Counted from the first letter of the stretch, positions 48,840 through 58,778 are shown. The stretch: 64,000 nt of DNA from Lutibacter sp. (GCA_018054895.1 JAGPIQ010000001.1:18440-82439); one strand, 5' to 3'. Translations and numbers: made by a program. Notes: generated by a model not told the origin, from the sequence alone.

Positions 48840-50231
48840 ATGAAATACATTTTTACCACTTTAGTAGGATATTTATTTATTAGTTGCGGTTTTACAGATG
48901 CTCCTGAAACTGACACCTATTTTGGTGGACAAATAATTAACCCGAAAGAAAAATTTGTATTATTACTTAAAGATGATACAATTATAGATACACTTTATTT
49001 AAACAGTGAAAATAAATTTATTTCCAACTACAAAAACATTTCAGAAGGCTTATACACATTTAAGCATGGCATTGAATTTCAATATGTTTATTTAGAACCT
49101 AACGACAGTGTTTTAGTGCGTTTAAACACTTGGGATTTTGATGAATCCGTTGTTTTTAGTGGTAAAGGAAGTAATAAAAATGAGTTTTTAATTAATTTAT
49201 TTTTGAAAAGTGAGAAGGAAGAAAAACAGCTTTTCCATTATTTTAAATTGAATGAAAATGATTTTAACTCGAAATTAGATTCTTTGGCAAAAGAACGCCT
49301 GCAATTGTTAGATGAATTTGAAGCTTCAGAAGGTACAATTTCTGATAATTTCGAAAAGTTGACCAAAGCTGCTATTAATTTTCCTTTATATAGATTGAAA
49401 GAAATTTACCCTTATTTTTTCAGAAAAGCACATAATTTGAAAGAATTCCCCGTACTTTCTGATCATTTTTATGATTTCAGAAAAGAAATTGATTTAAATA
49501 AGGAAGATTATATTTCGTTTTACCCTTATCAAAATTATGTTGTTAGCTATTTATATAATTTAACCTATCAAAAGGAAGATTCTGAAATTTCAAAAAATAA
49601 TTTAACCATTAACTTATTGAAAACAATTATTGAAAATATTCATTCTGAAGAGTTTAAAAACACCTTATTAAAAAGAGTTGTTGTAAATGATTTTTTAAAG
49701 AGTGAATCTTCATATACAATCCATCAGCCAACTTTAAATCTTTTTTTAGAAAACTGCACAAACAAAACTTACTTAAAACAAGTGAATCAGTTAGTTGAAG
49801 ACAGTAAAAAGGTTGAGAATAATAAAGCACTCATTAATTTTGAAATTCAATCTAGTGATCAAAATCTTTACTCAATTAATGAAATTATTAAAAACAAAAA
49901 CACCGCTATTTATTTTTGGACAACAGAATTTATGTCCTCCGAATATTTAGTAAAAAGAATCAAATATTTAAAAAATCAGTATCCTACTATTCAGTTTATC
50001 GGTATCAATATGCAAAGTTCTTTTCATGAAATTAGATCAGAGCCTTATTTAAAAAAATTCGATATTCTTCAACAATTTCGACTCACAAAAACCAGTGAAG
50101 CTCACTCTTTTTTAACAAGTCAATACCCTCGTGTAATATTAGTAAACCGTAAAGGAATTGTAAAAAATGGATTTACCTTTTTGGATTCCAATAAATTACA
50201 TTCAGAATTAGCAAAATTACAAATAAATTAA
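48840..50231 (+). CDS. TlpA-like lipoprotein without CXXC
   Basis: A 463-residue protein. Lipobox FISC (Cys16) follows a hydrophobic start. The N-terminal part (about 25-110) is a DUF4369-like beta domain; the middle is helical. The C-terminal about 140 residues have the thioredoxin fold pattern IYFWTTEFMSSEYLVKRI where WCxxC would be, so both redox Cys are missing. It is attached to the periplasmic side of a membrane. A non-redox role is likely. A -7-like TATTTTTG (48815-48822) lies close upstream. Confidence 0.75.
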   Translation: MKYIFTTLVGYLFISCGFTDAPETDTYFGGQIINPKEKFVLLLKDDTIIDTLYLNSENKFISNYKNISEGLYTFKHGIEFQYVYLEPNDSVLVRLNTWDFDESVVFSGKGSNKNEFLINLFLKSEKEEKQLFHYFKLNENDFNSKLDSLAKERLQLLDEFEASEGTISDNFEKLTKAAINFPLYRLKEIYPYFFRKAHNLKEFPVLSDHFYDFRKEIDLNKEDYISFYPYQNYVVSYLYNLTYQKEDSEISKNNLTINLLKTIIENIHSEEFKNTLLKRVVVNDFLKSESSYTIHQPTLNLFLENCTNKTYLKQVNQLVEDSKKVENNKALINFEIQSSDQNLYSINEIIKNKNTAIYFWTTEFMSSEYLVKRIKYLKNQYPTIQFIGINMQSSFHEIRSEPYLKKFDILQQFRLTKTSEAHSFLTSQYPRVILVNRKGIVKNGFTFLDSNKLHSELAKLQIN

Positions 50232-50323
50232 TTTTATGTAGTTCACGTTAAATTTAAACGTACCTTTGCACGATTTTTAACCGGTTTATAGATGGGCGTC
50301 TGTAAATCACAAATTTAACAGAA

Positions 50324-52171
50324 ATGTCGACATTTAAAGAACTAGGACTTAGCGAAAATGTGCTAAGAGCCTTAACCGATTTGGGTTATGAAACCCCAAC
50401 TCCTATTCAATTAACAGCAATTCCACATGTACTATCTTCAAAAGTAGATTTAAAAGCTTTTGCACAAACAGGAACAGGGAAAACTGCAGCTTTTAGCTTG
50501 CCAATTTTAGAACAAATTGACGCTAATAGCAGAAATACACAAGCAATTATACTATCCCCAACAAGAGAATTGGCGGTGCAAATTGCAAAAAACATTGAAG
50601 AATTTTCAAAATACAGTGATGGCGTAAATGTACTTGCTGTATATGGAGGTTCGAGTATTGAAGATCAAATTAGAAAACTAAAAAAAGGTGTTCAAATAGT
50701 AGTTGGTACTCCTGGAAGAACCGTAGATTTGATTAAAAGAAGAGTATTAGATTTAAATTCTGTACAGTGGTTAGTTTTAGATGAAGCTGACGAAATGCTG
50801 AATATGGGATTTAAAGATGAATTAGATAAAATTTTAGAAGCAACTCCAAAAGTAAAACAAACTTTATTGTTTTCTGCAACCTTCCCTCGTGAGGTGGAAG
50901 ATATTGCACGTCATTATATGACAAAGCCTGTTGAAATGAGTTCAGGTGAAAAAAACAAAGGATCTGATCAAGTTTCGCATCAATATTATGTGGTTTCAGA
51001 AAGAAACAGATATGCTGCTTTAAAAAGAATTGCGGATGTAAACCCGGATATTTATAGCATCATTTTTTGTAGAACTCGTAGAGAAACTCAAGAAGTTGCA
51101 GATAATTTAATTAGAGATGGTTATAATGCAGATTCATTACACGGAGATTTATCTCAAGGGCAACGTGACAGTGTAATGGAAAAATTCCGTAGCAAACATC
51201 TTCAAATTTTAGTTGCTACTGATGTTGCAGCTAGAGGGTTGGATGTGAATGATTTAACACATGTAATCAACCACAAGTTACCAGACCAAATTGAGTCATA
51301 CAACCACAGAAGTGGTAGAACTGGTAGAGCTGGTAAAGAAGGAATTTCTATTGCTATTGTTACCGCTCGTGAAAAAGGAAAATTAACTCCTATTGAACGT
51401 TCAATTGGTAAAAAATTCATTAGTACACCTGTACCAACTGGAAAAGAAATTTGCCAAAATCAATTATTAAAATTAATTGATAAAGTACACGATATTAAAG
51501 TAAATGATGCTGAAATCACGGAATTTTTACCTTCTATTTATGAAAAATTAGAAGGAATGGATCGTGAGGAATTAATCAAACGTTTCGTTTCTTTAGAATT
51601 CAATACATTCTTAACTTATTATGAAAACGCTCCAGATTTAAATGATAGCGATCAAATGAGAAGAACTGCTGATACTAGAGGAAAAAGACGTGATGACGAA
51701 AACATGACGCGTTTCTTTGTAAATATTGGTAGAAAAGATAAATTAAATCCAGCTAGATTAATTGGATTAATTAACGATCAACATATTGCTAAAAATATCG
51801 AAATCGGTCAAATTGAAATTTTAGATACTTTTTCATTTTTCGAATTAGATAAAAATTTCCAAGAAGAAACTATTGCAGCATTTCAAAAAAATGATGTAGA
51901 CTTTGAAGGAAGAAATGTAAATGTAGAAGTTACTGAAAAGAAACGCACAGGACGTGGCGGTTCATCTGGATCAGGATCTGGAGGAGGAAGAAGAAGAGAC
52001 CGCAGTGAAGGTTCTTCTGATAGTGGTGACAGAGGTGGCTCAAGAAGCGGTGGCGGAAGAGCTAGAAGTAAAGATAGAAAGACTTCTGGAAGTACTGGAG
52101 GAGGCGATTTTAGTAAATTTGGTAGAAAACGTACCGATAGTAAAACAACTAAAAGAAGAGGAAGAGATTAA
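50324..52171 (+). CDS. deaD: DEAD-box RNA helicase, DeaD/CsdA-like
   Basis: A 615-residue helicase with all core motifs: AQTGTGKT near 47-54, PTREL, TPGR, DEAD near 151, SAT and HRSGRTGR near 325. A long insert follows the core. A DbpA/CsdA-type RNA-binding domain lies at about 460-545 (TRFFVNIGRKDKLNPARLIGLIND). A Gly/Arg/Ser-rich low-complexity tail (about 548-615) follows. Function: cold-shock RNA remodelling and ribosome biogenesis. A TACCTTTG -7 box at 50261-50268 gives a leader of about 50 nt. Confidence 0.9.
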   Translation: MSTFKELGLSENVLRALTDLGYETPTPIQLTAIPHVLSSKVDLKAFAQTGTGKTAAFSLPILEQIDANSRNTQAIILSPTRELAVQIAKNIEEFSKYSDGVNVLAVYGGSSIEDQIRKLKKGVQIVVGTPGRTVDLIKRRVLDLNSVQWLVLDEADEMLNMGFKDELDKILEATPKVKQTLLFSATFPREVEDIARHYMTKPVEMSSGEKNKGSDQVSHQYYVVSERNRYAALKRIADVNPDIYSIIFCRTRRETQEVADNLIRDGYNADSLHGDLSQGQRDSVMEKFRSKHLQILVATDVAARGLDVNDLTHVINHKLPDQIESYNHRSGRTGRAGKEGISIAIVTAREKGKLTPIERSIGKKFISTPVPTGKEICQNQLLKLIDKVHDIKVNDAEITEFLPSIYEKLEGMDREELIKRFVSLEFNTFLTYYENAPDLNDSDQMRRTADTRGKRRDDENMTRFFVNIGRKDKLNPARLIGLINDQHIAKNIEIGQIEILDTFSFFELDKNFQEETIAAFQKNDVDFEGRNVNVEVTEKKRTGRGGSSGSGSGGGRRRDRSEGSSDSGDRGGSRSGGGRARSKDRKTSGSTGGGDFSKFGRKRTDSKTTKRRGRD

Positions 52172-52227
52172 TTCCAACGTATATAATTGAACTTAAAAGT
52201 TTAACTGTATATCATAAATTTTTATAA

Positions 52228-52258
52228 AAATGAGCTCGATATTTTATCGGGCTCATTT
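52228..52258 (+). terminator. Terminator after deaD-like gene
   Basis: A 14-bp stem (52228-52241 with 52245-52258, one G-U) followed by CGTTTAATTT. Confidence 0.65.
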
Positions 52259-52448
52259 CGTTTAATTTCAATTCTGTAAAAAACTATCAGAAATACAATT
52301 CATTGAAAGCTGAGTTTAAAAAATATTTCTATTTTTATAGAATCTGTTGAAAGCATCTTACTATTTTTGCAGGAAATTAATAAATTATAGTAAAACTCTT
52401 TTTTGTAATAAAACATTGCAATATATAAGGGTATAATTAGGATAAAAA

Positions 52449-53015
52449 ATGGAAAAGAAATTCAATATAGGTGATACTGTAGCCGTTTTAGATGATGTTA
52501 TTAGGGGAACAGTGAGTGCTGTTTCTTCAAAATTTATTACCATTGAAAGTACGGATGGTTTCCCTCTTCAATTTCAACCAAATGAATTGGTAATTATTAG
52601 AGAAAATCAATCGGAATTATCTAAATATTCAGATATTTCAAATGAACTTTTTTCTGAAAAACTAAATAGTAGGGAACGCAAAAAAAATACTCCTATTTTT
52701 AAATCCGACTTAGATACAGACAACGATCCTATTATGGAGGTTGATTTACATATCAATCAATTGGTAAAATCGTCCGCTGGAATGGATAATTTCGATATTA
52801 TGAACATTCAAATGGATACTGCAAAGCACAAATTAGAATTCGCTATAAAAAATAGAATTCCTAAAATTGTCTTTATTCATGGCGTTGGTGAAGGTGTTTT
52901 AAAAAGTGAATTGTACTTTTTATTGAAAAATTACAATGTAAACTACTACGCAGCTTCTTATAAAAAATATGGAATGGGTGCTACTGAAGTTTATATTTAT
53001 CAGAATTCTAAATAA
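52449..53015 (+). CDS. Smr-domain protein with DUF2027-like N-terminus
   Basis: 188 residues. The N-terminal part is a small beta-barrel (about 3-55, NIGDTVAVLDDVIRGTVSAV). The C-terminal Smr/MutS2 domain (about 97-185) has EVDLHINQL (HxxxL/DxH-like) and VFIHGVGEGVLKSEL (HGxGxG). Smr domains are nicking nucleases acting on DNA, or on mRNA during ribosome rescue. A Bacteroidota-type -7 box (TATTTTTG, 52362-52369) is about 80 bp upstream. Confidence 0.85.
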   Translation: MEKKFNIGDTVAVLDDVIRGTVSAVSSKFITIESTDGFPLQFQPNELVIIRENQSELSKYSDISNELFSEKLNSRERKKNTPIFKSDLDTDNDPIMEVDLHINQLVKSSAGMDNFDIMNIQMDTAKHKLEFAIKNRIPKIVFIHGVGEGVLKSELYFLLKNYNVNYYAASYKKYGMGATEVYIYQNSK

Positions 53016-53016
53016 C

Positions 53017-53520
53017 CTAAATAGTTGCACTTATAGATCCAAATTTAAAAGTTTGGAAATACACACGTTCAGTACCGTCTAAAAAGAATAAATCTGTAAA
53101 TGAAATTGTGTACGTATATCCTGTTACAACATCACTATCATTTTTAACTGCTATCGTAGTAATTAGTGCTTTTCCGCCTTCTGCAATTAATTCTTTAACA
53201 ACCTTTGGACTTGTTGGAGGAATTGATTGACAAAAATAATCTGTACCAATACCCGTATTAAATATACGGTACGTTGCTTTTATAACAGTTGTAGAAGCCG
53301 TTTCTCCTAATGCTATTTCAGCTTCACCCACCTTTGAAGTAAAATGAACTGGATTCATTGTTAATGCTAGTACTTCTGTTTTACTACTATTCGTAACATA
53401 TAAAATTACATCACCACATGTTGAAACAGTTTGTGAAAACTCAAAAGCTGGCACATCAAAATCACCATCATTACATCCACTAAACACCACTAACACTAAA
53501 AGAATAAGTATTTTTTTCAT
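53017..53520 (-). CDS. Lipoprotein of unknown function
   Basis: A 167-residue protein. Lipobox FSGC with Cys16 is followed by a beta-rich mature part with two further Cys (about 35 and 108) that could form a disulfide. No domain recognised. It lies between the converging Smr gene (1-bp gap) and the divergent desulfurase gene. Confidence 0.72.
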   Translation of the reverse strand: MKKILILLVLVVFSGCNDGDFDVPAFEFSQTVSTCGDVILYVTNSSKTEVLALTMNPVHFTSKVGEAEIALGETASTTVIKATYRIFNTGIGTDYFCQSIPPTSPKVVKELIAEGGKALITTIAVKNDSDVVTGYTYTISFTDLFFLDGTERVYFQTFKFGSISATI

Positions 53521-53570
53521 TTCTAAATTTTGAAAAACAAAAATAATTTATTTAAACAATTAACTCGCAA

Positions 53571-53598
53571 TTGAAACCAACTATTTTAATTAATTTTG
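53571..53598 (+). promoter_or_regulatory. Promoter of the cysteine desulfurase gene
   Basis: TTG (53571-53573), a 17-bp gap, then TAATTTTG (53591-53598), a good TTG-N17-23-TAnnTTTG match. Transcription should start near 53604, at the GTG codon. Confidence 0.55.
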
Positions 53599-53603
53599 CA
53601 CTT

Positions 53604-54731
53604 GTGAAACAACTATACTTAGATAACGCCGCTACTACTCCAATGTTGCCCGAAGTAATTGCTCTAATTACTGAATCAATGACAACAATTTATGGAAATC
53701 CATCTTCCGTGCACCAAATTGGTAGAAAAGCAAAAGCAATGGTGGAAACCGCTCGTAAAAATATAGCAAAACAATTTAATGCTACCGCAAGCGAAATTGT
53801 TTTTACCGCTGGTGGCAGTGAAGCCGATAATTTAATTTTACGAAATGCCGTTACTAATTTAGGTGTTAAAACTATTATTTCATCTAAAATAGAACATCAC
53901 GCCGTTTTACATACCATTAAACAACTTGAAAAAGAGTTTGAAGTTACTGTTAAGTGGATCGATTTAAATGAATATGGAAGTGTAGATTTAGATCATTTAG
54001 AAGCGCTTTTAAAAAGTTCTGAAGATAAAAAAATAGTGAGTTTGATGTATGTCAACAATGAAATTGGCAACATTCTGAACATTGAAAAAGTGGGTAAATT
54101 ATGTCTACAAAATAGCGCATTATTTCATACAGATGCTGTTCAAGCAGTTGGACACATTCAATTTAATGCAACATTCATTGATTTTTTTGCAGCAAGTGCT
54201 CATAAGTTTCACGGACCTAAAGGTGTCGGATTCGCTTTTATTAAAAAAGGATTCGGAATTCAACCACTGCTTTTTGGAGGTGAACAAGAACGTGGTGCAC
54301 GTGCAGGAACTGAGAATGTACATGCTATAGTAGGAATGGAAAAAGCATTACAACTATCTATAGATCAATTAAATACAGATGGCACTTCTATTAAAAACTT
54401 AAAGTCTTATTTAATAGAAAATTTAAAGACAAACTTTCCTACTATTCAGTTTAACGGATTAACTTCGGAAGATAAAGCTAGTTCACACATTTTAAATGTA
54501 CGTTTTGACACCGAATATCCGATGCTTCTTTTTAATTTAGATTTAAAAGGTATTGCCGTTTCTGGTGGAAGTGCTTGCCAAAGTGGTAGTAGCAAAGGTT
54601 CACACGTTTTAAATACTATTTTAAATGAAAATGACGCAAAAAACACCTCTCTCCGAATTTCATTTAGCAAATTAAACACCTTAGAAGAGTTGGATTATTT
54701 TATAGAAATTTTAAAAATGTACGTTAAATAA
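53604..54731 (+). CDS. Cysteine desulfurase (IscS/NifS-like)
   Basis: About 375 residues of a class V PLP enzyme delivering sulfur from cysteine. The start is chosen at the GTG at 53604, because an upstream TTG at 53571 lies inside the promoter; the family normally begins with (K)xxYLDNAATTP. PLP-binding Lys is in SAHKFHGPKG, and the active-site Cys is in SGGSACQSGSS near the C-terminal third. The message may be leaderless. It overlaps the 3' end of the converging murB by 8 bp. No isc/suf partners adjoin. Confidence 0.88.
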   Translation: MKQLYLDNAATTPMLPEVIALITESMTTIYGNPSSVHQIGRKAKAMVETARKNIAKQFNATASEIVFTAGGSEADNLILRNAVTNLGVKTIISSKIEHHAVLHTIKQLEKEFEVTVKWIDLNEYGSVDLDHLEALLKSSEDKKIVSLMYVNNEIGNILNIEKVGKLCLQNSALFHTDAVQAVGHIQFNATFIDFFAASAHKFHGPKGVGFAFIKKGFGIQPLLFGGEQERGARAGTENVHAIVGMEKALQLSIDQLNTDGTSIKNLKSYLIENLKTNFPTIQFNGLTSEDKASSHILNVRFDTEYPMLLFNLDLKGIAVSGGSACQSGSSKGSHVLNTILNENDAKNTSLRISFSKLNTLEELDYFIEILKMYVK

Positions 54732-55725
54732 TATTGACTTCAATTTCTAACTCAATCGTAAATTTTTCAAAAATTGCTTGTTGAATTCGTTTGGCTAAAT
54801 TATAGATTTCTTTCCCAGTAGCGTTGTTGTAATTGACTAAAACAAGCGCTTGCTTGTCATGCACTCCAGCATCTCCAAAACGTTGTCCTTTGAAGCCACT
54901 TTGTTCAATAAGCCAGCCTGCAGGGATTTTTATTTCCGTATTTGAAACAACATAAGAAGGTATTGATGGATATTTTGCTTGCAATACATCAAATACTTCT
55001 TTATTAATCACAGGATTTTTAAAGAAACTCCCACTATTCCCAATTTCTTTAGGATCAGGTAATTTACTTTGACGAATAGCAACTACAGCATCTGAAATTT
55101 GTTGTAATGTTGGATTTTCAACTCCATTTAATTCCGTTTGAATGGCTCCATACGAAATATTGAGATTGTGACTATTTTTTGTCAATTTAAAAGTGACATT
55201 TATAATAACATACTTTCCTTTCAATTCATTTTTGAAAACAGAATTTCGATACCCAAAATGACACTCTTCATTTTTAAAAACCTTTATTTTACCCGTCGCA
55301 ATTTCCAATGCTTCTAATTGATGAAATGTATCTTTTATTTCAACACCATAAGCGCCTATATTTTGAATAGGAGAACTCCCTACATTTCCAGGAATTAAGG
55401 ATAAATTTTCTAAACCACCATAATTTTGACTAATACACCAACTTACAAAATCATGCCAGTTCTCACCAGCTTCCGCTGTTACAAAAACATCATTTGTAGT
55501 AGTGTCATTCACTATAATTCCTTTTAAATTAAGGAGAACAACCAATGTATCAATATTTTTAGTGAGTAACATATTGCTTCCACCACTTAATAAAAAAACT
55601 TCTTTTTCAATAGCTAAAACGTCCTTCAACTCCTTTAAAGAAGAAACCGTAACAAAACGTTTGGCGATACATTCTATACCAAACGTGTTGTACGGTTTTA
55701 GTGATATATTTTCTAAAATATTCAA
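54724..55725 (-). CDS. murB: UDP-N-acetylenolpyruvoylglucosamine reductase
   Basis: A 333-residue FAD enzyme of peptidoglycan precursor synthesis. It shows NTFGIE at the N-terminus, a PP-loop-like FAD domain (LSGGSNMLL near 46-54), IPGNVGSSPIQNIGAYGVEI near 112-131, YRNSVFK, and GNSGSFFKNP with the proton-donor Ser. Length is that of type I MurB. It starts directly downstream of the aminotransferase stop (no gap), so the two are co-transcribed. Confidence 0.94.
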   Translation of the reverse strand: MNILENISLKPYNTFGIECIAKRFVTVSSLKELKDVLAIEKEVFLLSGGSNMLLTKNIDTLVVLLNLKGIIVNDTTTNDVFVTAEAGENWHDFVSWCISQNYGGLENLSLIPGNVGSSPIQNIGAYGVEIKDTFHQLEALEIATGKIKVFKNEECHFGYRNSVFKNELKGKYVIINVTFKLTKNSHNLNISYGAIQTELNGVENPTLQQISDAVVAIRQSKLPDPKEIGNSGSFFKNPVINKEVFDVLQAKYPSIPSYVVSNTEIKIPAGWLIEQSGFKGQRFGDAGVHDKQALVLVNYNNATGKEIYNLAKRIQQAIFEKFTIELEIEVNII

Positions 55726-56925
55726 TTATAATGAATTATATTTTTCTAAACCTGCTTTTAAAATGGCTATCGCTTTTACAATACTCTCTTTATTAAGTAC
55801 ATACGCTAATCGAACCTGAGTTTTTCCGAATCCATCTGTAGAATAAAAACCTGCTCCAGGAGCCACCATTAAGGTTTCATTATTTAAACTGAAAGACTCC
55901 AATAACCATTGTGCAAACTTATCAGTATCGTCTACTGGTAAATCTACCATACAATAAAATGCTCCTTTAGGTGCAGCTATTTTAATTCCATCAATTTTAT
56001 TCAATTCACGTACTAATGTATTTCTTCTCCCCTTATATTCTTCTATAACATCATCAAAATACGATTGAGGCGTACTATCCAATGCCGCTTCACTTGCTAT
56101 CAATGCATATGTTGGCGGACTTAAACGTGCTTGTGCAAATTTTGTAGCTGTTTTTATTATTTCAGGATTTTTTGAAACTAAACATCCAATTCTTGCGCCA
56201 CACATACTGTAACGTTTTGATACAGAATCTATTATAATTGCGTGTTCATCCAAGCCAAAATCGCTTAAAACCGATTGATGTGGTTCTGTTGCGTCATACA
56301 CAAATTCTCTATATACTTCATCCGCAATTAAGAATAAATCTTTTCGCTTCACCAAGTCCGCTAATTTTCGCATTTCTTCCTTTGAATAAGAATATCCTGT
56401 TGGATTTCCTGGATTACAAATTAAAATTGCTTTTGTTCTTGGAGTAATTAACCTCTCAAAGTCTGCAATATCTGGCAATGCAAAATTATCTTCAATATTA
56501 GAAACAATAGGAACAATAGTGATATCTGCTGAAATTGAAAACGCAATATAATTTGCATAAAAAGGTTCAGAAATAATAATTTCATCACCTGGATCTGTAA
56601 CACTTCCTAATGCAAACAGCAATGCTTCTGAACCACCAGTAGTAACTATAATATCTTTAGCCTGAACATTGATGTTGTTTCTCTGAAAATATTTCGCCTT
56701 CTTTTTTCTATATTCTTCTGGTCCTTCTGATCTTTCATACGATAATACCGAAATATCATTATTTTTAACAGCATTTAAAGCCGCTTCCGGTGTTTTAACA
56801 TCTGGCTGTCCTATATTTAATTGATACACATGAATCCCTCTATCCATTGCAGCCTCTGCATATGGAACCAATTTTCGGATTGGGGATTGCGGCATTTTAT
56901 TTCCTTTTTTAGATACTTTAGGCAT
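55726..56925 (-). CDS. Pyridoxal-phosphate-dependent aminotransferase (class I/II)
   Basis: A 399-residue fold-type I aminotransferase. The substrate region is LNIGQPDVKTPE near 38-49, GNPTGYSY near 176, Tyr/Asp in LIADEVYREF, and the PLP Lys in SVSKRYSMCGARIG near 244. It resembles aspartate/aromatic aminotransferases of the Bacteroidota; the amino acid specificity cannot be read. A 4-bp ATG context and the missing gap to murB suggest a two-gene operon. Confidence 0.88.
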   Translation of the reverse strand: MPKVSKKGNKMPQSPIRKLVPYAEAAMDRGIHVYQLNIGQPDVKTPEAALNAVKNNDISVLSYERSEGPEEYRKKKAKYFQRNNINVQAKDIIVTTGGSEALLFALGSVTDPGDEIIISEPFYANYIAFSISADITIVPIVSNIEDNFALPDIADFERLITPRTKAILICNPGNPTGYSYSKEEMRKLADLVKRKDLFLIADEVYREFVYDATEPHQSVLSDFGLDEHAIIIDSVSKRYSMCGARIGCLVSKNPEIIKTATKFAQARLSPPTYALIASEAALDSTPQSYFDDVIEEYKGRRNTLVRELNKIDGIKIAAPKGAFYCMVDLPVDDTDKFAQWLLESFSLNNETLMVAPGAGFYSTDGFGKTQVRLAYVLNKESIVKAIAILKAGLEKYNSL

Positions 56926-57433
56926 TTGATTATTTTATAGTTATAATACTTCGCAAAATTGCGAAATAAAAATTAAAATTGATGAATTTTCAATTGATTT
57001 TTTTAATGGTTAAAAACTCCATAAATAAAATGTTAATTACATACAGTTTTTACAAATTAACCGTATAAAAAAATTAGTAATTGAAATATAAAAATAGACG
57101 TTTAAAGTGCTCCATCTTGTTATTTATATACACTTTGTCTCAATTTTTGCAAGATACGCTTAAATTAGAGAATTCCAATAAACAAACGACTTCTTTTTAA
57201 TTTTCAAACAATTAAATTGTATTTATTGTTGAAGTTTACGATAAAGAATGGAACATTATTTTAGATGTTAGAATTCCTCCAAACTCCCTGTTTAATATTC
57301 TTAAAAATAATGTTATTCAAAACCATAATAGAACAAAATCCTTATTTAAATTATTAATTGAATGTGTTGATCAGAATTACACCCCTTAATTTCGACTAAA
57401 TAATGTGTTAAACCCAACATAAAAACAATAATT
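56926..57433. other. 508-bp intergenic region
   Basis: Very AT-rich. It contains a 57-codon open frame (57216-57389) without a usable start codon, whose translation looks protein-like (DKEWNIILDVRIPPNS) and might be the remains of a gene; chance is a fair alternative. The promoters of the aminotransferase (minus) and the DUF2752 gene (plus) must lie here, but no clean consensus was found. Confidence 0.35.
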
Positions 57434-57895
57434 GTGTACTTTAGCTACATAATATTAATTGCTTATTCCTTACTTGTGAACTCTTCTTTTTTTAAAAAAA
57501 ATAGATTTAAGATAATTGGTATACCGTTAATTGCTATTGGAATTCTATTTATTTATTATAGAATGAATCCAAGTGATTTCATTTTTTTTCCAAAATGTCC
57601 TTTTCTATTATTAACTGGTTTGTATTGTCCAGGATGCGGAAGTCAAAGAGCTGCTCATCATTTGTTGCACTTTGATATTTTTGAGGCTTTTCAACAAAAC
57701 CTTTTGTTTTTTATAAGCTTGTTAATGGTTTTATATTATTTATTTATTGAAATTATAAATTTTACGTTTCAAAAAAAGATACCTAATTATTTAAATAAAT
57801 CAAAAACACCTCTTATCCTATTACTCTTAATTATTGCTTTTGGAATTTTAAGAAATATTCCAGTATTTCCTTTTACATTACTAGCTCCCAACTAA
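57434..57895 (+). CDS. DUF2752 membrane protein
   Basis: A 153-residue protein with a GTG start and about four membrane helices. The family signature CPFLLLTGLYCPGCGSQRAAHHLL lies at about 56-79, with the CPGCG pair of cysteines and the following Arg and His residues. The family is common in Bacteroidota with unknown function. It is a single gene converging on the PAP2 gene. Confidence 0.87.
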   Translation: MYFSYIILIAYSLLVNSSFFKKNRFKIIGIPLIAIGILFIYYRMNPSDFIFFPKCPFLLLTGLYCPGCGSQRAAHHLLHFDIFEAFQQNLLFFISLLMVLYYLFIEIINFTFQKKIPNYLNKSKTPLILLLLIIAFGILRNIPVFPFTLLAPN

Positions 57896-57932
57896 TTGTT
57901 TTCAATAAAATTGAAAAAAGAACAACTTAAAT

Positions 57933-58778
57933 TTAAAACACCCCTATTAAGCCAACTCCATTTGCTCCCATTTTAACATTCCAATTGATTAATTTTTCTT
58001 TATTTTCATCTTTCTTTTGCTGTAAAAAATTGTCGATTCCATCCACAATAACAATACTTAACACCATTCCTAAAGTTACATCCGTTAACCAATGTGCACC
58101 TGCCCAAAGTCTCGAAACTGGAGCTATTAAACCAACTGCGTACACCCCACCTTTTACCCAAAGGCTTTCAAACTGTTTTGCAATAGCGTGTGAAGCTGTA
58201 AAAGATAAAATTGAATGTCCTGATGGAAATGAATGATACCCCGACTCTTTACTCATAAATTTAAATTCTCTACTTCCAACTTCTTGAGAAGGTCTCGCTC
58301 TACCAAAAGCGTTTTTACTAATTGTTTGAATTAATCCCGTAGCTACTGCTGAAGAAATAATTAAAACTCCAGTATGTCTAAACGCTTCATTTTTAGCCAA
58401 TAATCCATAACCATATACACCTGTAGATATCATAAAAAAGTTTTGTGGACTTCCATAATACCAACCAATTTCTTTCAACATTTGAGGTGCTCCTTCACCC
58501 TGTTTTATAAACATTTCACTCGTTTGCTCATCATAAATATACATAATAGCTGTTCCTGCTACAATTCCTCCTGCAGTTAACCAATCATCTTTTTTCCATT
58601 TAAATGGTTGGGTATATGCATGCTTCACTCCTTGTAAAATAGAAGTTCCATCTTTTTTTAGAAGGCTCCATGTGCTTTCTTTTATTTCAATATTTTCGTG
58701 CTCTTGACTATAAGTCAGATTCAAAAAAGAAAGAAAGATAATTATCCCTAAATTATAATTTAAGTTATTGTTTTTCAT
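57933..58778 (-). CDS. PAP2-family phosphatase, exported
   Basis: 281 residues. A signal peptide (about 1-24, LTYSQ) precedes a C-terminal PAP2 domain: KNAFGRARPS near 164-173, GYHSFPSGHS near 194-203 and SRLWAGAHWLTDV near 232-244. These are the complete three phosphatase motifs with catalytic His. It probably dephosphorylates lipid-linked phosphates (undecaprenyl pyrophosphate, lipid A or phosphatidic acid) at the envelope. Confidence 0.88.
   Translation of the reverse strand: MKNNNLNYNLGIIIFLSFLNLTYSQEHENIEIKESTWSLLKKDGTSILQGVKHAYTQPFKWKKDDWLTAGGIVAGTAIMYIYDEQTSEMFIKQGEGAPQMLKEIGWYYGSPQNFFMISTGVYGYGLLAKNEAFRHTGVLIISSAVATGLIQTISKNAFGRARPSQEVGSREFKFMSKESGYHSFPSGHSILSFTASHAIAKQFESLWVKGGVYAVGLIAPVSRLWAGAHWLTDVTLGMVLSIVIVDGIDNFLQQKKDENKEKLINWNVKMGANGVGLIGVF

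Noticed and set aside
57216-57389. 57-codon open frame with protein-like translation in the long intergenic gap
   Set aside because: A stop codon immediately precedes it and there is no ATG, GTG or TTG near its start. Open frames of this length arise by chance in AT-rich sequence, so it is noted only as part of the gap description.
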